The translations under genes and the position numbers were made by a program. 64,000 nucleotides of DNA, taken from the NCBI GenBank assembly GCA_023079485.1, contig CM041083.1, forward strand, positions 61,199,810 through 61,263,809. Reading direction: 5' to 3'. Positions 38,832 to 51,058 of the stretch are shown here, piece by piece. Under the pieces are notes generated by a model. The model worked only from the letters and a program-made list of their open reading frames with translations. It did not search any database and had not been told where the DNA came from. Positions within the stretch are counted from its first letter, which is position 1. The number at the start of each line of letters is the position of its first letter. This DNA is from Archilochus colubris. Its lineage: Eukaryota; Chordata; Aves; Apodiformes; Trochilidae.

Positions 38832-41800
38832 TACATCTTAATAAATTGGCACTGGGCAATAATCTCAAGTACTAAATGCATCTTCAGCAACTTTGTGTAA
38901 TTTTGAGGGCATTCTCAAATTGTCTCTTGATGCCATTTATTTGTCTTCTTTGAAACAAAATACAGAAATCATTTGGGATTTGTCTGGGTCCCATTAGTAA
39001 CCAGTTGTATATGTCTTCACTGTCTGGGGCAAATTAACCTAATAATAATAGCTTGAAGTGGAAATAACTAAAAAATTAGTGCACTCCAAATCTAGAGGGA
39101 CGATGACAGCAGCTCTCTTATATTAAATCGTTGCTTGAAGACTTAAAATGTCCTTAAACAAGTTTGTCCTGCTCTCTTGCGATGCTTCTGGCAAGTGGTG
39201 TCTCACTTTTCCTCATCCTTGAGAAACAGATTCACAGGCTTGAGAAGGCATTAAGGTTATCTGACATGAATAGGACCAACAGACACAACCATGGCAAGAC
39301 CATCAAGACCAGCAGTTGCATGCATCCATGGGCAGCACAATGTCAAGCTTACTGTTAGAATGCTGCATACATGCATAGGATACTTTGTCCCTTTTATAGA
39401 TACTGTGCATGCAATCACATACTGTGCATGAAGTAAGTAAAAAGGAAGATGTGATACATGATTTGTTGGAGAGGATTTTGATGAAGAGGAAGGCAGGGAG
39501 GCATGAAGACCAGTAGGATGGGCATAAACCCAAGGAACACTCCAAATAATTTACAGTATGGACACATCCAAACTGGATTAGGAGAAAGGGAGGGTTAGGA
39601 ACGTAGCAATGTGCTCTTGATTTAATCTGTGCTACTTGGATATAATGTTGAGGAATATTCTCATATTAACATGAAGCAATATTAATAGACCCTTTGAGGA
39701 AGACAGTCTTTGGAGTCCTGTTATTTCTAGGAAGGATTTGGAAGACCTTTCCTTTTCAATAGCTCATTTGCCCGTCAGGACAATTACAGCTTTTCTCTGC
39801 CTTTGACAAACATAACTCTTGCTATTTGCATTACGGAGAGACTTTGACATGTTTTAATTTGGTCTACAAAATCTTCTAGAAGAAAGTTAGTCCTCAGCAT
39901 AGTAAATCCCAAATTATCTTCCAGGAACATCATGGAAATTAGGGGATGAAAGTAGTAGTGAACACCTTCAAGAAAGAGAAGAGGGAAGGTATCAAGAAGC
40001 CATCATATTGACAGACCACCCGTAGAGTAGCCTAGAGTGTGCTGGGCACCTAGGACAGCTTCAGGGAGGTTGGCAGCACCCTCCACATATAAGCAGAAGT
40101 CATATCTTGAGTGCCTTGAGTCTTACGTAGCACAAGAGGAAACTACTTGTTTCCTGGAGAGAGGGTTTGTAAATGGCAAGCAGTTCTGGACATCCAGGTA
40201 ACAGCTGTCCACAGGCACGATAAATCAGCAATACAGAGCCTGGAAATTATCACAACCTTTCCTTCTTGGGGCTCTGGTAGCATTCTTGTCACTGCTCAAG
40301 AAGATGTCAGCCTGGCCCAGGAAGAGCATGACAAGCATCATGGAGGGGTAACACACACAAATCATCAGCAGTGATTCCAGAGCCCAAGATTATGGAGCAG
40401 TATCTCCTGTGATCCATGTTACCAGAGGCACATTCAGCAGACCAATTAGGTGAAAACGCACAGTCAACAAACGACCAGGTACAGCTGGTCATTGATTTTT
40501 TCAATTATTGATTTTTTCACTATGATTTTTTCCCACATGGAATGGTTTGAGAAAGACTTAAAGCAGAAGGTAATGGCCACTTTTGGACCATGGGGAGGGT
40601 AAGTGAGCTGCTTCTCAAAGAACAGTGCCTGTTCATTGCATGAAGCTTAGATGTGATCTCATGCATCTTAACTTTAGCATCCTGTTGGCAGCCCAAAGAT
40701 GGATTTATGTCTCTCTGACCTTTGTTTGCATTTGTCTGACATTTAAAATGAGAAGTTCTCCAGGATTATATCTGTCTTTGTATCCCCATTTCATAATAAG
40801 ATTACTTTAGTGATGTGTTAATCGTAAATGAACCATCAGCACCCTGGTATGCAGATGCTACAAAATAACTAATTACTATGATGAAATGTTATGTTATGTA
40901 TTTGAGTTAAACTAGACACTCTGTGCTTGTTTTAGTAAACTTTGTGCAATTTGTGGCATTTCTCAAATCTCATGTAAACTGATTAACAAAGCAGCAGGGA
41001 ATTACACAATATAATAACCTTCCTCCAGTTAATGAATATTATTTGTCAAGAAAACAGTGTTGTTTTCAGTCACTCTGTAGGTTTGTTCTTTGGACTTCCA
41101 CATCCAATAAGAATTGCTCCAGATGTTGAAAAGAATGGACAGTCTTGAAACCAACATACCAGACTAATGAATGAAAAGCCATACTTCAAATACAAATACA
41201 GGTTTTAATTACAGATAGGCCTCTATACATACACTTACTCAAACACAAACACAGGGACACAATACAAAAACACTCATTTTCAGTGGTTTAAGATTGTTGC
41301 AGTTTTGTTTTTTTTTTTAAACAAAGATGTTTTGCATGCAAGCTTTCTGTGTCTCACTATTTGAGACCTTGAGTTCATAATCCAATACCTCCAGCCCCTG
41401 AACCCATGTTTGATAAGGTCAAATTAATAACTACACTAAGCATTCTGCATTGGCCTGCACTAAGAAAAAATTTCTCAAATAGACAGATATGTGACTTTTA
41501 TTTTTCTTTTATCATGAAGTAGTGGCTGGAATTTGAAGTAAAAAGCTCTCCTCTTGAGTAAAGTAAAAAACATCAGGTGAAAAAAAACAATTTACTGTAC
41601 ATTAAGCTTCCCTTTCTGATTGTGCAACCCTTAGAAAACCTTTAGCTGAGTCTCTGAAAAGCTATACTGAAAAGTATGCTGAAAGCTCTGCCTGTTTACA
41701 TAATGCTACCATGTTTTCCTTGTCTCAGTCTTATTAACAGTTTCAATGGGAAAGGCTGCTAGAGCTAGTTACAGAAGTCAGACGAGGTGTGGCTTCAGGA

Positions 41801-44437
41801 AAGTACACTAAGTTAAAAAATACCACTGTGGCTGGAAAAAAGATATGGTTTTGGTCAGAAAGAAGTTCACAGAAATTTATTTGTTGTGTCAGAAGAGACA
41901 AAACCAGAGTGGAGGTTAGGAAAAAGTTCACATTCTCAGGGAAGAGTATAAATCAAGAGGATGGAAGATGAAGACAGCATACAAGATCATCTAAAGTAGT
42001 TTTCATCTTGTTGAAATATATTTTTTTCTCCCATTTCTATCAAAATAAATGAATGCAATTGGATGTGACTAATTTCATGTCACTGTAACTAATACACCTT
42101 AATTCACTCTATTTCTACCACAACTTCTGCAAAGCCACTGAGGTTTGGGAACACTTGCTGCTAAAAAGCCTACACTGGCTGCTAAATTAATGACAGGAAG
42201 ATGGTTTATAAATTCTTGCAGCTATTAGAGAAAAATAATTACTGAAAAATATATCCAAAGCAGAGAGAATATGCTCTATGAGCACAGGGGCACAAGGGGA
42301 ATTAAATCATTTTGCTGAGTATACATAACATGTCACTTTGCTGCTTTAGAATTGCCTTTGAGTAATCACTGAGAGGGCTGATTTTTCAGTGAACAGCGGA
42401 AATGAGCAGACCTATTGGGTCCTCTAGTGATGTCCCTTGCTGGTACAGTAAAATATATCAAGCAATAGTTTCAAGTAATACTTTCACATACATACCAAGT
42501 TCTCACTTAAAATTCAGTTAGATTTCCACTGTAGGAAGGATATTTCAGACCATCTATCCCCTGAGTCTTACAAGCTGTAAACTAGCTGTCAATATAACTG
42601 TATTTCTAGATTTATAACTTCTATTTTATTTAGAGCACTATTAATTAACATAAATTATTTTTTTACCTCTTGTATGTTAAGCCCAGGAGTTTTAGAAATT
42701 TACTCACTCAGCTAATTAAAATTTAAAGGTTTTCAGTTTATCAAAATAGTTGAAGAGTTTTTCTTGAGTTGCATTCCATAAATTCTTTTTTTTTTTTAAA
42801 AACTTGGAATATCAGAACTCCAAAACCTAATCTGAGGGTGCCTTATACGAATGTCAAAACTTCCATCTTGACTGGATGGAAGGGTATCTCCTACCAGTTT
42901 AACACAGAAATACATTCTTTTCTCCACCCCATATCATGGCAGGAGTTACCAAGAGCTGGAAGATTCAGTGACCTTTTTGTCTATAAACTGATCCACTGAT
43001 GCCTCCAAGACTTTCAGTATGTTTGCACTTTGTAACTCCTCAGTTTTTATTATTAATTTCTCAATGAAAGCGTTGATGTTACAGTATGAAATTTTATCCT
43101 CTATCTCTAGCGACAATCTATTAAGGCATCTGATCCTTCCTTATTCTGTTGTATCTTAAATGCAATTGGTATTTTTCTACTTACTTTAATGAAAGAATTG
43201 AAGTAAAAAAAGATCTTAAGAATTGTAGTAAAAATTCCTTCTAGTAGTTCCTATTTCAACACAATAGAATTATCTCATCTGTGAACTGTTTCATGCTTGC
43301 TCTGTTACTCAAGTAATAATCCTCATGTTCTTGCATTTCACTACCAAATTCCTGTATCATTAAATGTTTAATGAATTAATAGCTTAGATCTGCTGTATTT
43401 CTCCTGTCCAGAAAATATGCACTGTTCAAACAGGGAGATAGCAGACCAGCCATGTGTTACATGGCATTGATGTTTTCTTGCTCATTTGTTTCCAAATCAT
43501 ATTTTTCCCTCGCAGCCTTCTGGTTGCTGATCCCTGGTTTCAAAGCTTTAGTACAGAATGCATCAAGAAAGAAACAGTCTCTGGGTTCATGGAAGCTGAT
43601 AGGCACTCCCTTGGGAAAGGAACTACTGATAGGATACATAAAAAATTTCCCTATGGCAAGGCATCTTCAAACTTTTAACCTTTTCCATGGATTGAATTTG
43701 AACACTAATAATATACATTAAAAAAGAAATCCAAATCAACTCTCAGTTTTGAATATTTGTGATATCTAAATTCCACACTGAATCCACATGTAGCTCTGGA
43801 TTTCCTCAGTAGTTAATTTTATATTGCAGTGAGCCAGAAACCGTAAGAAAAACAGCAAAACATCTACAGATGCTTAAAAACTGGATGCATTTCTCTTTGC
43901 CTGATGTCCATCTATGTGACACATAGTCATTAAAAATTCCTTATTCAAAAACACTAGGCTAATAGACATCACATACCCCAAGTTTGTAAGTATTTTACTT
44001 ATTTCAAACTCTTCATAATTAATCCTGTAAGAAAAAATAACAAAAGCTGTGCGAACTACGAAGGTATTTTAAGGTATATCATTTTATTGTGGTATGTGAT
44101 TTCTCTAAGAAACCAGGAAGTGAGGTCCAATGAATCAGAGTGAAATTTAGGTAGCTAGTCTAACCCATCTATGAAAACACAATTTTTAACAAGAACACTA
44201 AAATTAAGAAGTCTTTTTGACAGATCAATAGTCAAAATATACCACATATCCTTGGGATTCGCTGTTTCACAGAGAAGGTCTCTGACTTCCTTGATACCTA
44301 TCTTGAGGGCACAATCAGCATTTGTGTACTAAAGACAGAGGCTACAGAGAGGTGTGTTCTATCTCAGAAGGGATGATTGCCATTTTCTTTAAAATTCTTG
44401 GTGCCCTGAATCTGGGATTTCAAGAACTTGACATAAA
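38832..44437. other. Unassigned DNA, no gene seen
   Basis: No coding or retroelement sequence is recognised. A short imperfect minisatellite (three attgattttttca-like units) lies at 40491-40531. The region around 40.0-40.5 kb is less AT-rich than its surroundings but has only a 75-codon frame with no recognisable domain. Confidence 0.5.
40491..40531. repeat. Imperfect 13-16 bp tandem repeat, three units
   Basis: Copies of attgattttttca start at 40491 and 40507, and a third variant (atgattttttccc) starts at 40522. Spacing is about 15-16 bases. It is a simple local duplication with no recognised family. Confidence 0.75.
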
Positions 44438-44609
44438 CAGATCTGGTCTCAAGTTGCACCAGGGGAGGTTAAGATTAGATTATAGAAGAAACCTCTTCAC
44501 TGAAAGGGTAATTAAACACTGGAATAGGATGCCCAGGGAGGTGGCTGAACCACCATCCCTGGAGGTTTTTAAAAGATGTACAGATGTGGTGCTTTGGAGC
44601 ATGGTTTAA
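44438..44609 (+). pseudogene. CR1 ORF2 C-terminal tail
   Basis: The end of a 95-codon open frame encodes the last 57 or so residues of ORF2. Blocks are LKLHQGRLRLDYRRNLFTER, VIKHWNRMPREVAEPPSLEV and a terminal TDVVLWSMV before the natural stop. The upstream codons of the same open frame (44322-44437) are flanking DNA and not CR1. It is a truncated fragment with no function expected. Confidence 0.8.
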
Positions 44610-44737
44610 GCACTGGACCTGGTAAAATTAGGCTAATGGTTGGTAGAATTATGATAATGGTTGGTAAAGTTGGGTTATGACTGGACTTGATGATCTTAAA
44701 GGTCTTTTCTACCCCCCAAAATTCTGTGATTCTCTGA
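44438..44737 (+). mobile_element. CR1 LINE 3' end, plus strand
   Basis: A 5'-truncated copy of about 300 bp starts at ggtctcaagttgcaccagg and ends in attctgtgattctctg. It includes the end of ORF2 and the 3' UTR. In the 3' UTR a short segment (taatggttggta) is duplicated near 44634-44665, so this UTR is longer than in neighbouring copies. Confidence 0.9.
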
Positions 44738-45382
44738 GAAAAATATCTGGTTTAATTAGGAGCCAAAAATATCTACTCTGCTTTTATTGGAGCATTGGAG
44801 AGTGTACCAATTAGGAGTAATGGACAATCATATGCTGAGTGTCTTCTGCAATTTGTAGATTGCAGTAGAGTTGGAACTCTACTGTCTTACATGTTTGAAG
44901 AGCCTTTTGTATGTGAGTGTGCAATAATAAAGGCAATAAGCCACTGTCTTGTTTATGATGTGATTATCAGGAAGGACATATATTCTATAAATAGCATTGC
45001 TGGAAACATTTCTGTTCTAACAGAAAATATATCATAACTGAATTTTCATTTCATAATTTAATTTCTCCCCAGCCACCATCCTTAAAGCTACCATAGGTAG
45101 ATTTATTTGTTATACAATACTTTCTTAATGAAAAATATCAAAGAAACACATTGCTTTCTTCTCTAAACATTTTTTGGAGGGAAAATAGAAGTTCTGAAAA
45201 ATTAACTTTCTAATTTTTTATTTGTATTTTCAATAACAGGGTTTTATCAACGTATTCTTTTCCTATGATACTTTAGTAATCTCAGGCTATTTATAGATAA
45301 ACTAAGTAGGTGATTTTTAAAACAATAATAATTAAACAGATGAACTATATGTCATGTTGCACAATAGAAAGTTCAAACTTAA

Positions 45383-45411
45383 CACTTGAGAAGAAAAAAC
45401 TTTCTCAAGTG
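45383..45411. repeat. 10-bp perfect inverted repeat
   Basis: The arms cacttgagaa (45383-45392) and ttctcaagtg (45402-45411) are exact reverse complements around a 9-base A-rich loop. There is no T run or gene context to suggest a terminator, and arms of this length arise by chance in a window of this size. Confidence 0.8.
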
Positions 45412-46574
45412 ACATAAGGCAAAGTAGAAAATATTTTTCTACCTTACATGGAAAAAATTCCTATTGAAGTCTATGTTTGCATTAGCAGATTAATAATCTA
45501 CACATGTATATGGTAATACAAGTTGTACAATGAAATTTGTAGAGCAAGATCAAAGGTTCACCTTCAGGTATATTTGTTTTCCCTTCACAAAGCTACTGAG
45601 AAACTGTAAAAATATAGAGTATTAGGAAAATTCATGGCTACTAAAAAGAGAATAAAAAAATAAAAGAGGAAGTCACAAAAGGGGAGATGAAGCAGTTCTA
45701 GTCTGAAAGTAAATTTAGACCTGGTTTTGGTATAGAATTACTAATTTCTGTGACAAAATGAAGTGCAGTCCCACAGAGTAAGAGCAGCTGTGTTGAAGCA
45801 AATGAGGCTTGAATCCTTCATTCCCATCATCAAAGAACAGTTAAATTCTAATCTGTAACTTCTGCACAATCTCTCTGCTCTGGTGATGGGTGGCATCCAT
45901 TGCCACAGGGGATATAGTTTAAAGCAAACCTAAGTGCAGAATGCTATCTACAGACTACATTGCTTTTATTAGTCATGATGCTATCTGAGGAAGACAAGTC
46001 TCAGTTGTATTTGTAGGTCTTGTATCCAGATGTCTGGGAAGTCAGAGTTGTTTCTGTAACCCGAAGAGACTTGATCCCAAAATAATTATAAGCATAATTT
46101 CATTATTCTAATTAAATAAATTATTTTTCAGAAAGAACTGCATTTTAAACACCGTACCACTAGAATTTTTTTCCATAAATTATATAATATTTTATTCCAG
46201 GCTTCAATATCATCCCACAGATTTTTTTCACAGCATATAGCATAACTGAAGTACATTTATTGAATCAGCATAAATGTTATAAATGTTGCTTATGTTTTGT
46301 CTTTCTTTGGAAGGTGGGAGGTGTAAGGTAAAGCCAGGGGGGGCCTCTGTAAGAATTTTCATTCAGATCAGATGTAAGTGCTTCTTAATTTCTTATCCTG
46401 GTCATCCTTGTTTTCTGTGCTTTGGTTCCTATCACAGAGTTTTGGAATGTATGACCTGGTTTCTCTTCAGATGAATCCATGAACTCATTCCTTTCAGGTG
46501 AAACTGAACTAAAAGATAGTCACAAGCTGTTAATGCAGCCCAGGTTAAGAGTTCCATGAATCAAAGCCACGGGA

Positions 46575-47169
46575 CTAGAGTGGAGCCCAGCTTGTTAGCC
46601 TCCCCCCCCAGGCATCGTGTGTGCTGGCTCAAATTCCCCCTGGTGGGATGGGGAGAGAATCAGAAGGGTAACAATGAGAAAACTCATGGACTGAGGTAAA
46701 GACAGTTTAATAAGTAAAGCAAAATAGGTGCATGAAAGCAAAACAAACCAAGGTTTTCCATCACTAGATCCCATGAGGAGTTCAGCCATCCCCAGGAAAG
46801 CTGGGCTCCATCAAGTGTAACAGTTACTTGAGAAGACAAAATGATGTAACTTTGAATGCTTCCCTCCTCTTCTCCTTCTCCCACCTTTCTAAGCTGACCA
46901 TGATGTCATATGGTATGGGATACCCCTTTGGTTGGTTGGGGTCAGCTGTCCCAGGTGTGTCACCTCCCAGCTTCTTGTGCACATCCCAACCTACTCATTG
47001 GCAGGGAAGCATGAGAATAAGGAACAGCCTTCACCCTTTCTGAGCCCTGCTCAGCAGTAACTAAAACATCTTTGCATTATCAACATTATTTTCAGCACAA
47101 ATCCCAAATTATAGACCCATGCTAGCTTCTATGAAGAAAATTAATTCTGTCCCAGCTAAAACAAGCACA
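46575..47169 (-). mobile_element. ERVL-like LTR, minus strand, probably solo
   Basis: This is a second copy of the LTR type seen at 14.1 kb. On minus it starts TGTGCTTGTTTTAGCTGGG at 47169 and runs through the matching atttgtgctgaaaataatgt, ggtatgggata and cagtttaataagtaaagc (plus-strand reading) blocks. The last 40 or so bases at the 3' end (46575-46615) are diverged, so that boundary is approximate. No internal retroviral sequence or clear target-site duplication is visible. The minus-strand open frames inside it are short and not viral genes. Confidence 0.75.
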
Positions 47170-47237
47170 TCACTGCATCCTCAGCAACAATTTCACCTTT
47201 GAGATTTGCTCCATTTGAATAATGCTAACTTTTTAAT

Positions 47238-47271
47238 GTGAATATAAACTTTTTTGTGAATATAAACTTTA
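47238..47271. repeat. 18-bp tandem duplication
   Basis: Two near-identical units of gtgaatataaactt plus T/A-rich ends lie at 47238-47255 and 47256-47271. The second is slightly shorter and diverged at its end. It sits just outside the LTR and has no recognised family. Confidence 0.85.
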
Positions 47272-47880
47272 TACTGAAGGTATTATAGCTCATGTGCTGG
47301 CCAGTTATAGGCTGGCTTAAACTACAAAGGGGTGCACTGTGATAACCATCTGCATTAGAATTTCCCATATCAGTTCAGTTATCTTAAATGTCAAGGACGT
47401 TCTGAAGGATGTTACTGCTTTAACTGATTACTGGGGGGGTTTTATACTCATCATTGGTTTTCTTCTCAGAATCTTGAAAAATACTTTTCTCTACCACGCT
47501 CTGAAAAATCAGGTTCCTTTTGTTGTCTTCTGGATGTTTCTGATAAACAAAGAATACACTATGCATTTATTTTATTACTTCCTTTGTAATAGTGTTATAA
47601 ATCCCTAGGTTTGTTTGTTGATTTTCTCCTTCTGTGTCTGGGATTAAAATTTAATATGTATTTGGAGATCTGCAAGACAGGTATTGATTCTAAGAGATTA
47701 GGCTCAGAATTCTTTTAGATATAATTTGTTATAGTCTAAGAATAACAGTCATTAAAAAAAAAATTACACATTGAGCTGCTTCAGATTTGAAATATTTTTG
47801 AAACATGGAGCATAAAAAAGTGCATACCAACTGCTCTCTTTTCAGTAAATTTGAGTGATGCTGACTATCCACGATTTATA

Positions 47881-48112
47881 ATCATAGAATTCACAGAATC
47901 ACAGAATCACTGAATGGTTTGGGTTGGAAGGCATTTTAAAGGTCATTTGGTTTTAATCCCCCTGAATGGGCAGGGACACCTTCCACTAGACCAGGTTGCT
48001 CAAAGCACCATCCAGTCTGGCCTTGAATACTTCCAGGCATCTATTCTCTCCCTGGGCAACCTGTGCCTGTGTCTCACCACCCTCACACAACAGAATTTCT
48101 TCCTATTATAAA
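47881..48112 (-). mobile_element. CR1 LINE 3' end, minus strand
   Basis: A reverse-oriented 3' fragment starts on plus with atcatagaattcacagaatc (degenerate 8-bp terminal units). It continues through ggtttgggttggaaggc, cagggacaccttccactaga and ccaggttgctcaaagc to acagaatttcttcctat. It belongs to the same 3' type as the plus-strand copies at 23695-23866 and 59869-60222. It keeps about 230 bp and no reading frame. Confidence 0.9.
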
Positions 48113-48328
48113 ATGCAATCTGAAAATGGCATTTTTCATCAAGAAACATTTTTCCATTTAACCATTTTTTCATAAGCTCAAATATACCACAAAACAGTTT
48201 TCTATGAAAATTTCTTAAATGAAAAGGGTTCCTCTAACACTTTGGTTTGGAAAATACTGATATATGTCAAATACAAAATGTAACTATACCTCAATAATTT
48301 TACATTGCTTCTCATGAAATGTTAACAT

Positions 48329-48916
48329 TCATAGAATCATAGAATCATAGAATCATAGGGGTTGGAAGGGACCTCGAAAGATCATCTAGTCCAACCCCCC
48401 CTGCCAGAGCAGGGCCACCTAGAGTACATCGTGCAGGAACGTGTCCAGGCGGGTTTTGAATGTCTCCAGTGAAGGAGACTCCACGACCCCCCTGGGCAGC
48501 CTGTTCCAGGGCTCTGTCACCCTTACAGTAAAAAAATTTTTTCGAATATTCAACTTGAACCTCCTGTGCTCCAATTTACACCCATTACCCCTTGTCCTAT
48601 CACTGGTCACCACTGAGAAAAGCCTAACTCCATCTCCCTGACACTCACCCCTTACATATTTGAAAACATTGATGGGGTCACCCCTCAGTCTCCTTTTCTC
48701 CAAACTAAAGAGACCCAGCTCCCTCAGCCTTTCCTCATAAGGGAGATGTTCCACTCCCTTAATCATCTTAGTAGCTCTGCGCTGGACTCTTTCAAGCACT
48801 TCCCTGTCCTTCTTGAACTGAGGGGCCCAGAACTGGACACAGTACTCCAGGTGCGGCCTCACCAATGCAGAATAGAGGGGGAGGAGAACCTCTCTTGACC
48901 TACTAACATTATGCAT
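48329..48916 (-). mobile_element. CR1 LINE, 5'-truncated, minus strand
   Basis: On plus it opens with three full TCATAGAA units plus a partial one (48329-48358), then ggggttggaagggacctcg and ccccctgccagagcagggcc, and ends near 48916. The 3' UTR differs from both the CR1-J-like copies and the tgcccatgcagg type, so a third CR1 3' type is present. The coding part is continuous, indicating limited decay. Confidence 0.92.
48419..48916 (-). pseudogene. CR1 ORF2 C-terminal region, open 165 codons
   Basis: One uninterrupted minus-strand frame spans the whole coding part of this truncated element. Blocks are [57 protein letters not shown], the [11 protein letters not shown] region and the end LDTFLHDVL before the natural stop. 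The RT catalytic core and all upstream domains are missing because of 5' truncation. No internal stop or frameshift is present, unlike most CR1 remnants here. Confidence 0.9.
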
Positions 48917-49012
48917 TGCTAATTTACTGGTGAAAAGTACAGTAATTAAAATAATACAAATATGATTTTACTAGTTTTTTACTTTTAAAACCTGAAGGGA
49001 GAACTGTTCCTT

Positions 49013-49258
49013 GGGTCCTTTCTCCCAGGTTACAACTGATGGGACAAGAGAAAATGGCCTCAAGTTGCAGCAGGGGAGGTTTATATTAGGAAAAATTTCT
49101 TCACTGAAAGGCTTGTTAGGTGCTGTCACCAGGTGCCCAGGTAAGGGGCTGAATCACCATCCCTGGAGGTATTTAAAAGATCTGTAGATGTGGTTCTTAA
49201 GGACATGTTTTAGTGGTGGACTTGGCAGTGTTATGTTTACAGTTGAACTTGATGATAT
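49013..49258 (+). mobile_element. CR1 LINE 3' fragment, plus strand
   Basis: A degenerate fragment runs from ctcccaggttacaactgatg through aatggcctcaagttgcagc and catccctggaggtatttaaa to gttgaacttgatgata. The terminal 8-bp repeats are missing or unrecognisable. Deletions in the attaggaaaaatttcttcac region destroy the reading frame. It most resembles the copies at 26.2 and 44.4 kb. Confidence 0.85.
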
Positions 49259-49303
49259 AATACTTGACAGTAGCAAAAGAGACCACATTAGGAGACACTT
49301 CAT

Positions 49304-49384
49304 AATATACTGCATTATTGAATTTCTGCATTGTATTGAATATACAGCAGTATATACTGCAGTATTGAATATACTGCATTATTT
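49304..49384. repeat. AT-rich palindromic and direct repeat cluster
   Basis: The 16-base unit aatatactgcattatt occurs at 49304-49319 and again at 49369-49384. Between them is a perfect 14-bp palindrome, gcagtatatactgc, at 49347-49360. Several partial copies of tattgaat lie in the gap. The cluster abuts the end of the CR1 fragment at 49258 but is not CR1 sequence. Confidence 0.85.
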
Positions 49385-50726
49385 CAGTCTAAAATAGAAA
49401 CCTTTTCCCTGAGCTTAAACCAAACTGGACCCTTGGAGGGCTGTAGAAGTGTTAGCTAATTAGTTTCTCATTGGATTTCACTTTTAAATAGCTTTGCACG
49501 TCTGAATGCTCTTTGAAATACAGCAGGAGAAAAAATGAAGTAAATAAGTAAGGAATCTCTTACTGAGGTGTTTCTAATTTGGACACAGTCATAGTGAACT
49601 GCACATCACATTAAAGCTTTCATATGCTGTAATCTGATGGTAATGCCAAGGATTTAAGTGTTGAAGAGACATTTTTTGGAAATTAATCTGAACAAAATCT
49701 ACAAAGTTTTTATGGGTTTAAATCATATGGGTTTAAATATAAAAAGCCAAACCATCATGTTTTGGAGGCCTATCAACAGATTCATGCTGTCAAGAATATC
49801 CAGCTTTGCTGCATGGCCACAATTTCTTAACAGAAAGTGTATAGTTCCATTTGTAATAGATGGTCGTTTATTAGATGATAAATTTACCCTTTCAGAGAGA
49901 GCTACTGTCCTTCACTGGTCCCATAACAAAAACATAAGTCTTAGAAATTGTATTTCCTATCACCACTGCATGATAGGAAAAGGAGCAGGGAGAGCCATGG
50001 AGAGATAAAAGCTGATGGAGGTATAGGTGAGTGGAAAATGAAATAGTCTCTATGAAAAGTATTTCCTTTCTCCTTAAGAGTCAAAACTCAGATATTCCTT
50101 GGCCAACTTGCAGGAAGCAGGATAATTTCTTTACTAAAATGTTCACAAACCTGACCTTTTTTAAAAAAAGATAAACTACTTGTTCAGTCCTAGTTGGAAG
50201 GTAGAAGGCTTAAAATTGTTTTTTTTTCAGCAAAATTAAGGAAATAACAAGAAAGCTGAAGAAATTAATTTGATGAAGTTATGATGCCTTGAGCTAGAAC
50301 CAACTGATTACCTTGACATCTAGAGAAAGAAGCAAAGGCGTTTCTTTGCATCAAAGCTGGTGGTTAAATATTTTGTGATACCTGAGGCAAGTGGAGAGAT
50401 TTTTTTGAAACTCAGCTTCCCTGGTGAAGGAGGAATGATATGGTTAACTGAGGACTAAAATATGTCAATCAAGGGAATAACATTATCCAGATCCTGCTGT
50501 TAAGTACTCAAGATGAACGTGACATCACCATTTGCTCTTCTGCATCAATTCCAGCAACAAGACACCACTGATATGAGACCTCAGTATTTAGAAAGATGAG
50601 ATGGTTTTGAGTGTAGTGTTTATGCTGTACAAGCTTACAACAAGGTTTTACAATGTTAAATATTTCTAATTGAACCTATAAAGGGATACAAAGGAGGGAA
50701 AATGTTGCTTTATGTACCTGAATGTT

Positions 50727-50766
50727 ATATCTGGTCTATTTAAAAGGGACTCCATAGACCAGATAT
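50727..50766. repeat. 13-bp perfect inverted repeat (hairpin)
   Basis: The arms atatctggtctat (50727-50739) and atagaccagatat (50754-50766) are exact reverse complements separated by a 14-base loop. No repeat family, promoter or gene is adjacent. The stem is too short for a typical microRNA precursor. Confidence 0.9.
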
Positions 50767-51040
50767 GTATATTATTTACTTCCAGAGGCACACGTCACTT
50801 TACAAAATTGAAAGCTGCCAGCAAGAGGGAATATTAATATCCCTGAATGTGGCTGGAATATTAAACAATAAATACCACCATCAATCTCTGCAGAAACTGG
50901 ATCATAAGAGCATTACAAACTGAAATGGTACTAATCAATTGTAAGCCACTTTGGTGCAAGAAGCTTAAATATAAAGATAAACATGAGAAAACAGCCTCAA
51001 TCTCCTGCTTCCTTGGAGCCCTCATGCAACCAAGCGAGAG

Positions 51041-51058
51041 TAAGCTTTATAAAGCTTA
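51041..51058. repeat. 18-bp perfect palindrome
   Basis: The sequence taagctttataaagctta reads the same on both strands. It is followed at once by a partial repeat of gagtaagcttt, so it arose next to a small local duplication. Confidence 0.9.

Noticed and set aside
46828..47043. 71-codon plus-strand frame within the second LTR
   Set aside because: It is antisense to the LTR, which is non-coding in this family. The frame is not shared with the 14.1 kb copy.
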